64,000 bases of DNA. Source: Candidatus Nitronereus thalassa (GTDB lineage Bacteria > Nitrospirota > Nitrospiria > Nitrospirales > UBA8639). The DNA is taken from the NCBI RefSeq assembly GCF_032191465.1, contig NZ_JAQOUE010000001.1, forward strand, positions 1,798,001-1,862,000, in the 5' to 3' direction. A model generated the notes under the pieces. That model was not told the origin of the DNA. It saw only the letters and a program-made list of their open reading frames with translations, and searched no databases. How positions within the stretch are numbered: the first letter of the stretch is position 1; each line of letters starts with the position of its first letter. The position numbers were made by a program, and so were the translations under genes. Shown here in pieces: positions 8,887 to 17,760 of this stretch.

Positions 8887-9618
8887 ATGGCAAAATTAGG
8901 CGTCAACGTCGATCATGTAGCCACGTTGCGACAGGCACGGGGGGGTCGTGAACCCGATCCCATTGCCGCCGCGATTTTAGCCGACCTGGGCGGCGCAGAT
9001 GGCATTGTCGTCCATCTCCGGGAGGATCGTCGGCACATCCAAGAGCGCGACCTAAAACTTCTTCGAGACACCGTCCCCAACACCTTAAATTTGGAAATGG
9101 CGGTAGAAGAATCCGTGGCCAAAATTGCCATTCAGGTTCGTCCCGATAAGGTCACGCTGGTGCCGGAACGTCGCCAGGAACTCACCACAGAAGGCGGCCT
9201 AGCCGTCACCGAGCATCGCGAGAGGATAAAAGCCCTGATCCGGGCCATGCACAACGCGCAAATTCCAGTCAGTCTCTTCATTGACCCAGACCTCAGTCAA
9301 ATTCGCGCGGCGCAAAAGGTCGGAGCCGATGCCATCGAATTACACACGGGACGCTATGCCAATAGCCGAGAATCCGAAGAAATAGAAAAGGAATTTCAGG
9401 CCCTGCTTGAAGGTGCAAAATTAGCCCATAAACTCGGTCTGGAAGTGAATGCGGGACATGGACTCACGTACCACAACACTCAACCCCTCACGGAAATTCA
9501 CGAAATCGTAGAGTTTAATATTGGTCACAGCATCATCTCCCGAGCCGTGCTGGTCGGAATGGAGCGAGCCGTTCGAGAAATGAAAGCCCTCGTGTCGCCT
9601 CTGTCATCGAAAATATGA
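8887..9618 (+). CDS. pdxJ: Pyridoxine 5'-phosphate synthase
   Basis: A 243-residue TIM-barrel enzyme that joins 1-deoxyxylulose 5-phosphate and 3-amino-2-oxopropyl phosphate to make pyridoxine 5'-phosphate. It opens with the family signature [17 protein letters not shown], contains the VTLVPERR active-site segment and ends with AGHGLTYHN and [18 protein letters not shown] lies just before the ATG. It uses the DXP-dependent B6 route, and its product serves the PLP enzymes ThrC and AlaC encoded divergently. Confidence 0.97.
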   Translation: MAKLGVNVDHVATLRQARGGREPDPIAAAILADLGGADGIVVHLREDRRHIQERDLKLLRDTVPNTLNLEMAVEESVAKIAIQVRPDKVTLVPERRQELTTEGGLAVTEHRERIKALIRAMHNAQIPVSLFIDPDLSQIRAAQKVGADAIELHTGRYANSRESEEIEKEFQALLEGAKLAHKLGLEVNAGHGLTYHNTQPLTEIHEIVEFNIGHSIISRAVLVGMERAVREMKALVSPLSSKI

Positions 9619-9708
9619 TTCAAGGATTTCACAACCTACCAGTTAAATAAATTCGAATGTCGAGATTCGAAAAAGGTCAAAGCCTCCAAGTTTTCTTATT
9701 CCACATTG

Positions 9709-9753
9709 GGATTTCGGATTTGTTTCGAGATTCGAGATTCGAGATTCGGATTT
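9709..9753. repeat. 7-bp tandem repeat tract (GAGATTC / GGATTTC units)
   Basis: Three perfect copies of GAGATTC (9727-9747) are flanked by the related units GGATTTC and GGATTTG (9709-9722) and a final GGATTT. The tract lies in the pdxJ-nnr spacer directly before the nnr start. Its unit length matches the degenerate heptamer tracts at 35658, 38758 and 48307. Confidence 0.75.
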
Positions 9754-9762
9754 AACATCATC

Positions 9763-11319
9763 ATGACCATCGTCACTGCCAGCCAAATGCAAGAGCTCGA
9801 TGGTCGCACCATCCATGAGGCTGGTGTGCCAGGAACCATCTTGATGGAACGCGCGGGAACTGGGGTCGTTGAGGCTTTGGAAACGACCTTCGGCTCACTT
9901 CGGGATAAAACGTTCACGATCTTTTGCGGAAAAGGCAATAATGGAGGAGATGGTTTTGTCGTGGCTCGCTTGCTTCGACGCAAACGCGCCAAGGTTCATG
10001 TCTGCCTTCTGGCAAATCCCCGTGATCTTAAAGGGGACGCCAAGACCATGTATCAACGATTTGCCAAATTAACCGGTACCTCAAGACCTCTGACCAACCC
10101 CACCGAAGAAAAAATGCGTCAGTTATGCAACCGCAGCGATTTCCTGATTGATGCTCTACTAGGAACGGGCATTACATCTCCAATTCAAGGTCAGTATCAG
10201 ACCGCCGTGGATGTCATGAATGCCTCGGAACACCCCACGATTGCGGTTGATATCCCTTCTGGCATCCACACCGACACCGGGGCTATTTTAGGATCTGCCG
10301 TTCAGGCTTGCCTCACGGTTACATTTGGCTGCCCAAAACTCGGTTTGTACTTGGGGTCAGCCGTTGACAATGTCGGAATAATTCATTGCGTGGATATCGG
10401 CATTCCTCCAGAGTACATTACCAACCTAAATGTTTCTGCCACCCTCATGACCGTATCTTCCATTAAAGAGGTTCTTCCTGTGCGGAAGCCTTCTTCTCAC
10501 AAAGGTACCTTTGGCCATGTTGGAATCATTGCAGGATCCCCGGGGAAAACCGGGGCCGCAGCCCTTTCCGCTCTAGGCGCTCTACGGGTGGGAACCGGGC
10601 TGGTCACAGTTGCGACACCTCAGAGTGCGAATTCAGGGCTTGAAGCGAAAACTTTGGAAGCCATGACCATACCCATGCCTGAAACTCCTGAGCATACCCT
10701 GGCACGAGCATCCATGCCGGCCCTCCAAGAATTTGCCCACATACGCGATGCCATAGGCATTGGGCCTGGACTCACCACTCAATCCGAAACAGTGCAATTG
10801 ATTCGGGAATTACTGCCTGAAATAGATCGTCCTTGCGTCATTGATGCCGATGCGCTAAACGCTCTTGCAGGGCAACCGCAGGCCCTGCAAGCCTGTCGAT
10901 CGACCCCGGTTCTTACTCCCCACCCTGGCGAGATGGCACGTCTCATGGGCCATACCAACACCTTGGATATCAATGCCAACCGTTTAATGGTTTCACAGAA
11001 TTTTTCTCAAACTCACGCATGCGTTCTCGTACTCAAAGGAGCTCGAACCATCGTGGCAGGACCAGACGGCCAGGCAGCAATCTGTCCCACGGGAAATCCC
11101 GGGATGGCCACGGCGGGAATGGGTGATGTATTGACAGGCATGATTTCAGGATTCTTAGCGCAAGGACTTACGCCCTGGCAGGCAGCAAGAGCTGGAGTTT
11201 TTCTCCACGGACTCGCTGGAGACCTAGCGGCGAAAAAACTGGGTGAAGCTGGCCTTATTGCCCGTGACCTATTGGATCAGATCCCCCAGGCTATCCAAAC
11301 GGTTCAACACGGGGAGTGA
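9763..11319 (+). CDS. nnr: Bifunctional NAD(P)H-hydrate epimerase / ADP-dependent dehydratase
   Basis: A 518-residue two-domain repair enzyme. The N-terminal YjeF-type epimerase (about residues 1-215) has GKGNNGGDGFVVARLL. The C-terminal ribokinase-like dehydratase (about residues 235-510) has GSPGKTGAAALSA and the nucleotide motif NPGMATAGMGDVLTG. It restores damaged NADH and NADPH hydrates. The start is placed at ATG 9763 (MTIVTASQMQELDG), because upstream in-frame codons only translate the heptamer repeat. It is followed by tsaE, a common pairing. Confidence 0.95.
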   Translation: MTIVTASQMQELDGRTIHEAGVPGTILMERAGTGVVEALETTFGSLRDKTFTIFCGKGNNGGDGFVVARLLRRKRAKVHVCLLANPRDLKGDAKTMYQRFAKLTGTSRPLTNPTEEKMRQLCNRSDFLIDALLGTGITSPIQGQYQTAVDVMNASEHPTIAVDIPSGIHTDTGAILGSAVQACLTVTFGCPKLGLYLGSAVDNVGIIHCVDIGIPPEYITNLNVSATLMTVSSIKEVLPVRKPSSHKGTFGHVGIIAGSPGKTGAAALSALGALRVGTGLVTVATPQSANSGLEAKTLEAMTIPMPETPEHTLARASMPALQEFAHIRDAIGIGPGLTTQSETVQLIRELLPEIDRPCVIDADALNALAGQPQALQACRSTPVLTPHPGEMARLMGHTNTLDINANRLMVSQNFSQTHACVLVLKGARTIVAGPDGQAAICPTGNPGMATAGMGDVLTGMISGFLAQGLTPWQAARAGVFLHGLAGDLAAKKLGEAGLIARDLLDQIPQAIQTVQHGE

Positions 11320-11395
11320 TCTGTACACGATTCCCTTAGCATCTCCATAAGATATCAACTTTATTTACGAGATTGATGAAACTTTAAAAATTTTC

Positions 11396-11938
11396 ATGGG
11401 TCAACAGACAACTAGCATGGACAATCTCAGACCGTTAAAATTGTCCTTTTCAGCTTCTGGAGCGGGGCAATGGACCACCGCGTTGCGGTCTGCTGTCGCC
11501 ACGCAAGAATTAGGAACGGCCATCGGGCATGAATTACGCGGAGGTGAAGTCATCACGTTAATCGGTGAATTAGGCGCTGGAAAAACCTGCTTGGTTCGTG
11601 GAATCGCCACAGGCATTGGACTATCCACTGAAGAAGTTACCAGTCCTACCTTTACGGTAATCCAAGAATACGAAAGCGCGCCTCCGATTGCCCATGTCGA
11701 TTTGTATCGGCTAGAACATTCTATGGCCATTGAAGACATTGGACTCTCCTCCTATTTCGACACTGACCATGTCGTAATTATCGAATGGGCCGATCGGATT
11801 TCATCTTCGCAAATTCCAGAGGATCGGTTAGCCCTTCATTTGAATCACAGGAGCCGAAATTCTCGACATTGTACGCTCCAAGCTTTTGGGAAAAAGAGCC
11901 AGGCATTGTTACAGGCCCTGATTAGCCAAGGAAGTTAA
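11396..11938 (+). CDS. tsaE: tRNA threonylcarbamoyladenosine biosynthesis ATPase TsaE
   Basis: A 180-residue P-loop ATPase with Walker A GELGAGKTCLVRG, followed by VTSPTFTVIQEY and HVDLYRLE, the standard TsaE landmarks. It drives turnover of the TsaBD complex that makes t6A37 on ANN-decoding tRNAs. The N-terminal 30 residues before the conserved core look extended; a later start is possible, as no ribosome-binding site is visible before ATG 11396. TsaB and TsaD are not in this window. Confidence 0.92.
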   Translation: MGQQTTSMDNLRPLKLSFSASGAGQWTTALRSAVATQELGTAIGHELRGGEVITLIGELGAGKTCLVRGIATGIGLSTEEVTSPTFTVIQEYESAPPIAHVDLYRLEHSMAIEDIGLSSYFDTDHVVIIEWADRISSSQIPEDRLALHLNHRSRNSRHCTLQAFGKKSQALLQALISQGS

Positions 11939-11993
11939 GACCCCATGTATTCAGGGTCCCCTGTTTTGCTTACAACAAGTACACCGCACCACA

Positions 11994-14627
11994 ATGAGCA
12001 CGTCTGATCTCACGCCCTTAATGCGGCAATACAAAGAGGTGAAGGAGGCCTACCGGGATGCTATTGTCTTCTTCCGGGTGGGAGATTTTTATGAAATGTT
12101 TTTTGAGGATGCGAAGGAGGCGTCCAGCATTCTCAATATTACCCTCACCTCCCGGGATAAAAACAGTCCAAACCCAGTGCCTTTGTGCGGGATTCCTCAT
12201 CACGCCTCTTCCAATTACGTTTCCAAACTTCTGAAGTCTGGAAAAACCGTCGCGCTCTGCGAGCAGGTGGAAGACCCGAAATTTGCCAAGGGATTGGTCA
12301 AACGTGAAGTCGTAAGGCTCTATACTCCGGGTACTCTATTCGACGCCGAACTACTTGACTCCAAAGAATCCAACTTTTTGTCGGCCGTGTCATGGACGAC
12401 CCAAATTAATAAAGAAGAATTTTTTCGATGTGGGATGGCTGCCGCGGATCTTTCCACGGGAGAATTTATCCTTGCTGAGTTTTTCGGACCTCATGCTCAG
12501 GACGATTTGCTTGACGAACTTCTTCGAACCGGACCCCAGGAATTGATACTTCCAGATAACTCCTCCCAAGGTCACCCCTCACTCCAAAGGTTGCTGGCAG
12601 CCATTTCCACCCTGCGAATTCCTTGCGTTCAAGACGACAACCCTGGCGATTCTCATATGGATGCCGCGCATCGGCTTCTCCTCGACCAGTTTGAGGTGGC
12701 AGGATTAGAGAATTTGAACCTTGATCCCTCGATGGTATCTGTTCAAGCAGCCGTCATGATTCTCAAATATCTGCATCGCACCCAACCCTTGTTACGCCAT
12801 GGGCACCTTCAACGTCCTCAGGTTCGGCATACTACCCAAGAAATGCATGTAGATGCCATGACCTTACGAAACTTAGAAATCCTTTTTCCCCTGAATCCCG
12901 AACAAAAAAACGCCACCTTGCTTTCGGTTTTGGATCACACGGTAACGGCTATGGGAAGCCGCTTGCTTCGACACTGGCTAGTTCGCCCCCTCCTCAATGT
13001 ACGCGCCATCAATGAGCGACTGGATGCCGTCGCTGAGATGGTCAAAGAAATCAAAGGTCGAATGGAACTTCGCGAAACCTTAAAAGGTATTCCCGACCTT
13101 GAGCGAATCAGCAGCCGGATCGCTCTGGAAACCGGGACACCTCGGGACCTTCTCAATTTACGGGAAGCGCTTTCCTCTATCCCAACAGTTCGGCAACGAC
13201 TAATTCCTTTTCAGAGTCCGTTAATCAAGGGGCTTCTTCAAGGCTGGGACGATCTTCAAGACCTTGCGATGTTTATTCAAAGGGCGATCTCACCCGAAGC
13301 ACCGATCAATGCCAAAGAGGGTGGGATCATTCAAGATGGCTATAACGAGGAAGTCGACGATCTTCGAAGAATTACACGCGAAGGAAGCCGATGGATTACT
13401 GATCTTGAACAGCAGGAACGCCATACCACTGGCATTGATTCCCTGAAAGTCAAGTATAACCAGGTTTTTGGATACTATTTCGAGGTCACCAAACCAAACC
13501 TTTCTCGTGTTCCGGGACACTTCATTCGGAAACAGACCATGGCCAATGCGGAACGGTTCACCTCCGATAAGTTGCGTAGCCTGGAAGAAAAGATCACCGG
13601 AGCCAGCCTTACCTTACGGGACTTAGAAAATGAGCTGTTTCAAGCCGTTCGCCAAAAAGTTGGGCAGGAAACCTTACGGGTTCAGGGCATGGCGAAACGC
13701 TTTGGCATTCTCGACCTCATTCTCACTTTTTCAGAAATCTCCGCCAAATATCGATACTCCCGTCCGGAACTTCATGAGGGAGGAGGGATTCATATTAAGG
13801 AAGGACGACACCCAGTCATTGAAAAGCTTTTGGCCTCCGAAGGATTTATCGCTAATGATACCTGTTTGGACCTTGACGAAAACCGTCTCCTGCTCATCAC
13901 CGGACCTAACATGGCCGGCAAAAGCACCTTTTTACGACAAACTGGTCTCATTGTTTTGCTCGCCCATATTGGGTGTTTTGTGCCTGCGTCTGAAGCAAAA
14001 ATCGGCCTGGTCGATAGAATATTTACAAGAGTGGGAGCTTCGGATAACCTCGCTGGAGGGCAAAGTACCTTCATGGTGGAAATGTCCGAGACAGCCAGAA
14101 TTCTTGGGGCTTCTACGTCAAAAAGTCTTATTCTTCTGGATGAAATAGGAAGGGGAACCAGTACTTATGATGGGTTAAGCCTGGCCTGGTCCATTGCGGA
14201 ATACATTCAGGACCGCAACCATTTGGGAGCCAGAACTCTTTTTGCGACCCATTACCATGAAATGACGGAATTGGAAAACCACCGAAGCGGGATAAAAAAT
14301 TACACCATTGCCGTGAAGGAATTGGAAGACAATATAGTTTTTTTAAGAAAAATTATTCCAGGAAAGGCCGACAGGAGTTACGGAATTCATGTCGCTCAAA
14401 TGGCCGGCATACCAAAACAAGTGATCAGCCGTGCAGAAGAAGTTCTCTCTCAACTCGAACAATCAGAAAGTTCCCAAAAAACAGACAGCGAACAAACCCC
14501 TAATGATAGAAACGACCTGCCTACACCCCATCCCATCCTTGAAGAAGTAAAACAAATGGATCTGTTTACCATGACACCATTAGAGGCAATGAATCGATTA
14601 GCTGAGTTAAAAAAACAAATCGGTTAA
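11994..14627 (+). CDS. mutS: DNA mismatch repair ATPase MutS
   Basis: An 877-residue, full-length MutS. The mismatch-recognition domain contains FFRVGDFYEMF, the Phe-X-Glu wedge motif. The lever/clamp domains occupy the middle, and the ATPase has Walker A GPNMAGKSTFLRQ, Walker B ILLDEIGRGTSTYDG and the ATHYHEM switch. The C-terminus carries the short tail seen in MutS1 with QMDLF-type residues (MDLFTM), possibly a clamp-binding element. mutL is not adjacent. It is the last gene before a strong hairpin terminator. Confidence 0.98.
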   Translation: MSTSDLTPLMRQYKEVKEAYRDAIVFFRVGDFYEMFFEDAKEASSILNITLTSRDKNSPNPVPLCGIPHHASSNYVSKLLKSGKTVALCEQVEDPKFAKGLVKREVVRLYTPGTLFDAELLDSKESNFLSAVSWTTQINKEEFFRCGMAAADLSTGEFILAEFFGPHAQDDLLDELLRTGPQELILPDNSSQGHPSLQRLLAAISTLRIPCVQDDNPGDSHMDAAHRLLLDQFEVAGLENLNLDPSMVSVQAAVMILKYLHRTQPLLRHGHLQRPQVRHTTQEMHVDAMTLRNLEILFPLNPEQKNATLLSVLDHTVTAMGSRLLRHWLVRPLLNVRAINERLDAVAEMVKEIKGRMELRETLKGIPDLERISSRIALETGTPRDLLNLREALSSIPTVRQRLIPFQSPLIKGLLQGWDDLQDLAMFIQRAISPEAPINAKEGGIIQDGYNEEVDDLRRITREGSRWITDLEQQERHTTGIDSLKVKYNQVFGYYFEVTKPNLSRVPGHFIRKQTMANAERFTSDKLRSLEEKITGASLTLRDLENELFQAVRQKVGQETLRVQGMAKRFGILDLILTFSEISAKYRYSRPELHEGGGIHIKEGRHPVIEKLLASEGFIANDTCLDLDENRLLLITGPNMAGKSTFLRQTGLIVLLAHIGCFVPASEAKIGLVDRIFTRVGASDNLAGGQSTFMVEMSETARILGASTSKSLILLDEIGRGTSTYDGLSLAWSIAEYIQDRNHLGARTLFATHYHEMTELENHRSGIKNYTIAVKELEDNIVFLRKIIPGKADRSYGIHVAQMAGIPKQVISRAEEVLSQLEQSESSQKTDSEQTPNDRNDLPTPHPILEEVKQMDLFTMTPLEAMNRLAELKKQIG

Positions 14628-14629
14628 AA

Positions 14630-14669
14630 AAGAAAAGGCGAAGTCTTCGAGAAGACTTCGCCTTTTCTT
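14630..14669. terminator. Bidirectional intrinsic terminator after mutS
   Basis: A near-perfect 18-bp stem (14630-14647 with 14652-14669) closes a four-base CGAG loop. A-rich sequence on the left and T-rich sequence on the right let it work in both directions, separating mutS from the convergent exported-protein gene. Confidence 0.9.
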
Positions 14670-14698
14670 AATTTACGCTAACGAACGGAAAAACTGGT

Positions 14699-15352
14699 TT
14701 ATTGGAGGGATGCTCCAAATTCACCCGTTGCCGTACCTTTTGATTTATTAGGATTTTGATTGGAGTTTGGGATCACTCCAACAATAGTTTCTCCACCTGG
14801 AATCATCACATCATAACGCATCTTGCGATTTTGTTGCCAGGAGTTATTGTCCATCGACTGAACAATACCGATGCTCCGAAGGCTATGAATGCTTCGTGGC
14901 TTGTCAGGTGATCCAGCAATTTCAGGGATTTCTTTAATCGCCGACACCACACGGTGATTTTGTTCTGTCTCTTGGACAGTCAATTCCACGAGGGTGTATT
15001 TCGAAGCCTGGGTTCCAGTCATGACGGCTTGACTGTGAGAATCTTTACCCAGAGATTGCAATTTTGACCACACGGCATCATTTCCCGCATACACCTTGAG
15101 GTTTTTTCCAGGGAAATACTTTTGCCAGTAATATCCGCTTTCGGCATTACCACCGAAGACAGCCACATTTACCCAGGCTGCTTTGTCGTAAGGATCGACG
15201 ACCGCCACTCGAGCATGAAGGGTCGTTGGCTTGCTGAGATCGCCCCATTCAAACCTTTCTTGGAATGCTTCAATGGCAAAAGCACTGGAGGCCATTCCGC
15301 CTACCAAGGCAATGGCAGCTAAGACTGCCAACCCGGTTGTACGAACTTTCAT
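14699..15352 (-). CDS. Exported protein of unknown function
   Basis: 217 residues. The N-terminus is a clear Sec signal peptide: basic MKVRTTG, a hydrophobic core (about 8-22) and an AFA-type cleavage site near residue 26. The mature part is soluble and mixed alpha/beta, with no cysteine, so no disulphide or haem motif. The start is supported by GGAGGATGGG upstream. The C-terminal 30 residues are Asn/Gly/Lys-rich and probably disordered. It follows another exported protein gene by 68 bases in the same direction and shares the terminator at 14630. I do not recognise the family. Confidence 0.75.
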   Translation of the reverse strand: MKVRTTGLAVLAAIALVGGMASSAFAIEAFQERFEWGDLSKPTTLHARVAVVDPYDKAAWVNVAVFGGNAESGYYWQKYFPGKNLKVYAGNDAVWSKLQSLGKDSHSQAVMTGTQASKYTLVELTVQETEQNHRVVSAIKEIPEIAGSPDKPRSIHSLRSIGIVQSMDNNSWQQNRKMRYDVMIPGGETIVGVIPNSNQNPNKSKGTATGEFGASLQ

Positions 15353-15420
15353 AATCCCATCCTCCTCTGTAAATGATAAAGACTTTTTGATTTCAAAAAA
15401 TAATTATTATTTTTCTAAAT

Positions 15421-15969
15421 TTAGTTTCCTAATACTTTAAAACCCGTGACGGTATTTCCACCAGAAAGTTGGACTTCCATGGCGACGAATTTTTGCGCAG
15501 CTTCGGTAAGTTGCTTCATTAATGAGGAATCTTTGACATGAAGTCTCACGGTCGTTTGAGGATTGTACCAGCCAGCGTAAGAGGCATTCTTTTCCTCACC
15601 GCCCTGGTAACCCCATGAGCAGCACACAAACAAAGGATCTGGAATTGCGACATTCCGATCGTCAGAAGCCCGGCCAAGAGGATCCCCAGCTTCGCCAGGT
15701 CCACTGGTGTTCCAGTACTGAATGCCAAAAAGAATTTCCCCATCGGGATTGTCCGCCCAATGAGCATACACGCGACCCTTTAAACTGCTGGCAACTTTCC
15801 CTTCGAGCTTCATCCCACCTAATGTGGCAATGTCATTGGGATCACCAGCACATTTTTTGTTTGAACTGCACGGCCCCTTTTGGGCTTCTGCAAAGCCTAC
15901 GAACCCAACGGTCATTAGGCCCACAGCGAAGAGAGCAACCAAAGCACCACGGAAAAATGACTTCTTCAT
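15421..15969 (-). CDS. Exported Cys-containing protein of unknown function
   Basis: 182 residues from ATG 15969, chosen because a strong GGAGGGGGA precedes it; an upstream in-frame ATG at 15996 lacks one. The signal peptide runs to an AEA cleavage site near residue 30. The mature protein starts with CSSNKKCAG and has a CC pair in FVCCSWGY, so disulphides are likely. YAHWADNPDG and AGWYNP give an aromatic-rich beta-type core. It is the first gene of a two-gene unit with the exported protein at 14699, behind a promoter about 215 bases upstream. No known family is recognised. Confidence 0.75.
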   Translation of the reverse strand: MKKSFFRGALVALFAVGLMTVGFVGFAEAQKGPCSSNKKCAGDPNDIATLGGMKLEGKVASSLKGRVYAHWADNPDGEILFGIQYWNTSGPGEAGDPLGRASDDRNVAIPDPLFVCCSWGYQGGEEKNASYAGWYNPQTTVRLHVKDSSLMKQLTEAAQKFVAMEVQLSGGNTVTGFKVLGN

Positions 15970-16055
15970 TTCCCCCTCCTTTACATAGGATGACATAATG
16001 AAAATGAAAAGACCAACAGTTAACTTTTAACGAACGACTTCTCTAATTGCAACAT

Positions 16056-16077
16056 TGATGTTCTTTTGATGTTCTTT
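16056..16077. repeat. Two direct 11-bp repeats in the leader of the exported-protein pair
   Basis: TGATGTTCTTT occurs twice without a gap, one DNA helical turn apart, about 90 bases upstream of the 15969 start and inside the predicted transcript. It may be a tandem regulator site or an RNA-binding element; chance slippage is also possible. Confidence 0.45.
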
Positions 16078-16183
16078 TTTGAGAATTTAGGGAGCCTACC
16101 TCCTTTCCGAACACAGCACCCTTCAATTTTCAATATCTTGGCAAACATTTCTCCTTATATTCCCATATAATTTCAAGGGGCAC

Positions 16184-16212
16184 ATGCTACTAATCTGGCT
16201 CCAGGAAGTCAA
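16184..16212 (-). promoter_or_regulatory. Promoter of the exported-protein pair
   Basis: Minus-strand TTGACT (16207-16212), 17-bp spacer, TAGCAT (16184-16189). It implies an unusually long leader of about 210 bases before the ATG at 15969. Confidence 0.5.
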
Positions 16213-16262
16213 GAGGCATTTTGTTAAAAAAAGGCCTAATAAATCTTTAAAAAACTGACAAT

Positions 16263-17513
16263 TTACTGAAGAAATGACGTTTTTGATATGGGCCCCAGGG
16301 CCGTGACAGTCATTTCTTCTTCCCTTAACAAATCCCTCGCCACACTTTGAATTTGTTTGATTGAAATTTTATCGATTTCCGAAAGCATTTCCCTAAGAGA
16401 GACATATCGGCCCTGAGAAATTTCATCCTTAGCTAATTTATTCATTCGCCCATAGGTCCCTTCCAGTCCCAGCATGAGGGTTCCTTTGAGCTGATTTTTT
16501 GTTCTGCTCACATCGGATGGGGCTGGACCTCGATTTCGAAGTTTCCGAACTTCCCGACGCACAACATCCACTAACTCCGGCGCGTCTTTTGCTCCCGTTG
16601 CGGCATAAATGGTCAGGGTGCCGACATCGGAAAAACAGGATAATTGCGAATAAATCGTATACGCTAATCCCCGCTTTTCCCTGACCTCTTGAAATAACCG
16701 TGAACTCACCCCCCCTCCAAATAAGGCATTCAAGGTATGCGCCGCATAACGGGTTGGGTGATTGGCGGGAATTCCCGGCAACCCAAAACAGACATGGGTT
16801 TGTTCCAATTGTTTAGGATGCACAAAGATCCCGGTGCGAAGGTCCGGGGGTTTGCGGAGTTGTACGGAATTGGATTTCCTTCGAGATGGCGTCCATTTTC
16901 CAAAAGCCCGGTCCAACATCGGCACCAACACCTTGGGTTGGAAATTTCCGGCCACCGAAATGATCAATTTTTCAGGACGATATTGCTCTTGAACATACTC
17001 CAAAATATCTTTTCGTCCAATTCGCCCCATGGTGGTTGGACTCCCCAAAATTGGCCGTCCCAAGGGATGACCTCGCATCACATGATGCGCATGCAGTTCT
17101 TGGACAAAATCTTCAGGGTCATCGCGAACCATTCGGATTTCCTCAAGCACCACCTGCTTTTCTCGAGCAATTTCTTTGGGTGGATAACGCGAATGATGGA
17201 ATAAGTCAGCTAATAAATCGACTGCTTGGCCAATCTGCTGGTCCAGGACCTTGACATAAAAGGCCGTGGACTCATGACTGGTAAATGCGTTCATTTCACC
17301 ACCAAGGCTATCAATCTCATTGGAAATTTGAGATGCCGATCGCCGCTTCGTGCCTTTAAACATCATATGTTCTAAAAAGTGGGACAGGCCTTCCTGCCCC
17401 TTGGCTTCATCCCGAGTCCCCACGTTGATCCAAAGCCCAATAGCAACAGACTTTAAGGCGGACATCCGTTCCATGACCACCCGAACGCCATTATTGAGGA
17501 CTACTTTACGCAC
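16263..17513 (-). CDS. M16-family zinc metallopeptidase (processing-peptidase-like)
   Basis: A 416-residue single-copy M16B peptidase. The inverted zinc motif HFLEHMMFKGT (HxxEH near residues 46-50) and the downstream glutamate region are present, as is the second-half R/Y motif region (RLFQEVREKRGLAYTIYS). Proteins of this size act as homodimers that degrade short peptides or process precursors. The start is GTG at 17513 with GGAA upstream. It lies after pnp in the same direction, a common bacterial pairing, separated by 247 bases in which I see no convincing gene. The substrate is unknown. Confidence 0.92.
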   Translation of the reverse strand: MRKVVLNNGVRVVMERMSALKSVAIGLWINVGTRDEAKGQEGLSHFLEHMMFKGTKRRSASQISNEIDSLGGEMNAFTSHESTAFYVKVLDQQIGQAVDLLADLFHHSRYPPKEIAREKQVVLEEIRMVRDDPEDFVQELHAHHVMRGHPLGRPILGSPTTMGRIGRKDILEYVQEQYRPEKLIISVAGNFQPKVLVPMLDRAFGKWTPSRRKSNSVQLRKPPDLRTGIFVHPKQLEQTHVCFGLPGIPANHPTRYAAHTLNALFGGGVSSRLFQEVREKRGLAYTIYSQLSCFSDVGTLTIYAATGAKDAPELVDVVRREVRKLRNRGPAPSDVSRTKNQLKGTLMLGLEGTYGRMNKLAKDEISQGRYVSLREMLSEIDKISIKQIQSVARDLLREEEMTVTALGPISKTSFLQ

Positions 17514-17760
17514 GTCGACAAGTTCCTTTATGAAAAGGTCAACAGATTTTTTCTATGAGGAGAAAATGGAAGTCTTCGCCCCCGAGGGCAAGAGAGGAAT
17601 TCTTGGACGAAATCATCGCAAAGCTGTTTCATGGGGAACCCCTTTGGCATTGCGATGGAAACCCGAAATCAAAAAAAGGTGACCGCATCTGACGCAGCAA
17701 CCTGAACATATCAATCTATGCACAGGAACCCCTGTGAGATTTTCCTTACCCTCACCACAA

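Noticed and set aside
17514-17760. Small frames in the pnp to M16 peptidase spacer, including a 34-codon minus frame
   Set aside because: No family resemblance. The CACAGG/CCTGTG hairpin there has no T-run, so I do not call it a terminator either.
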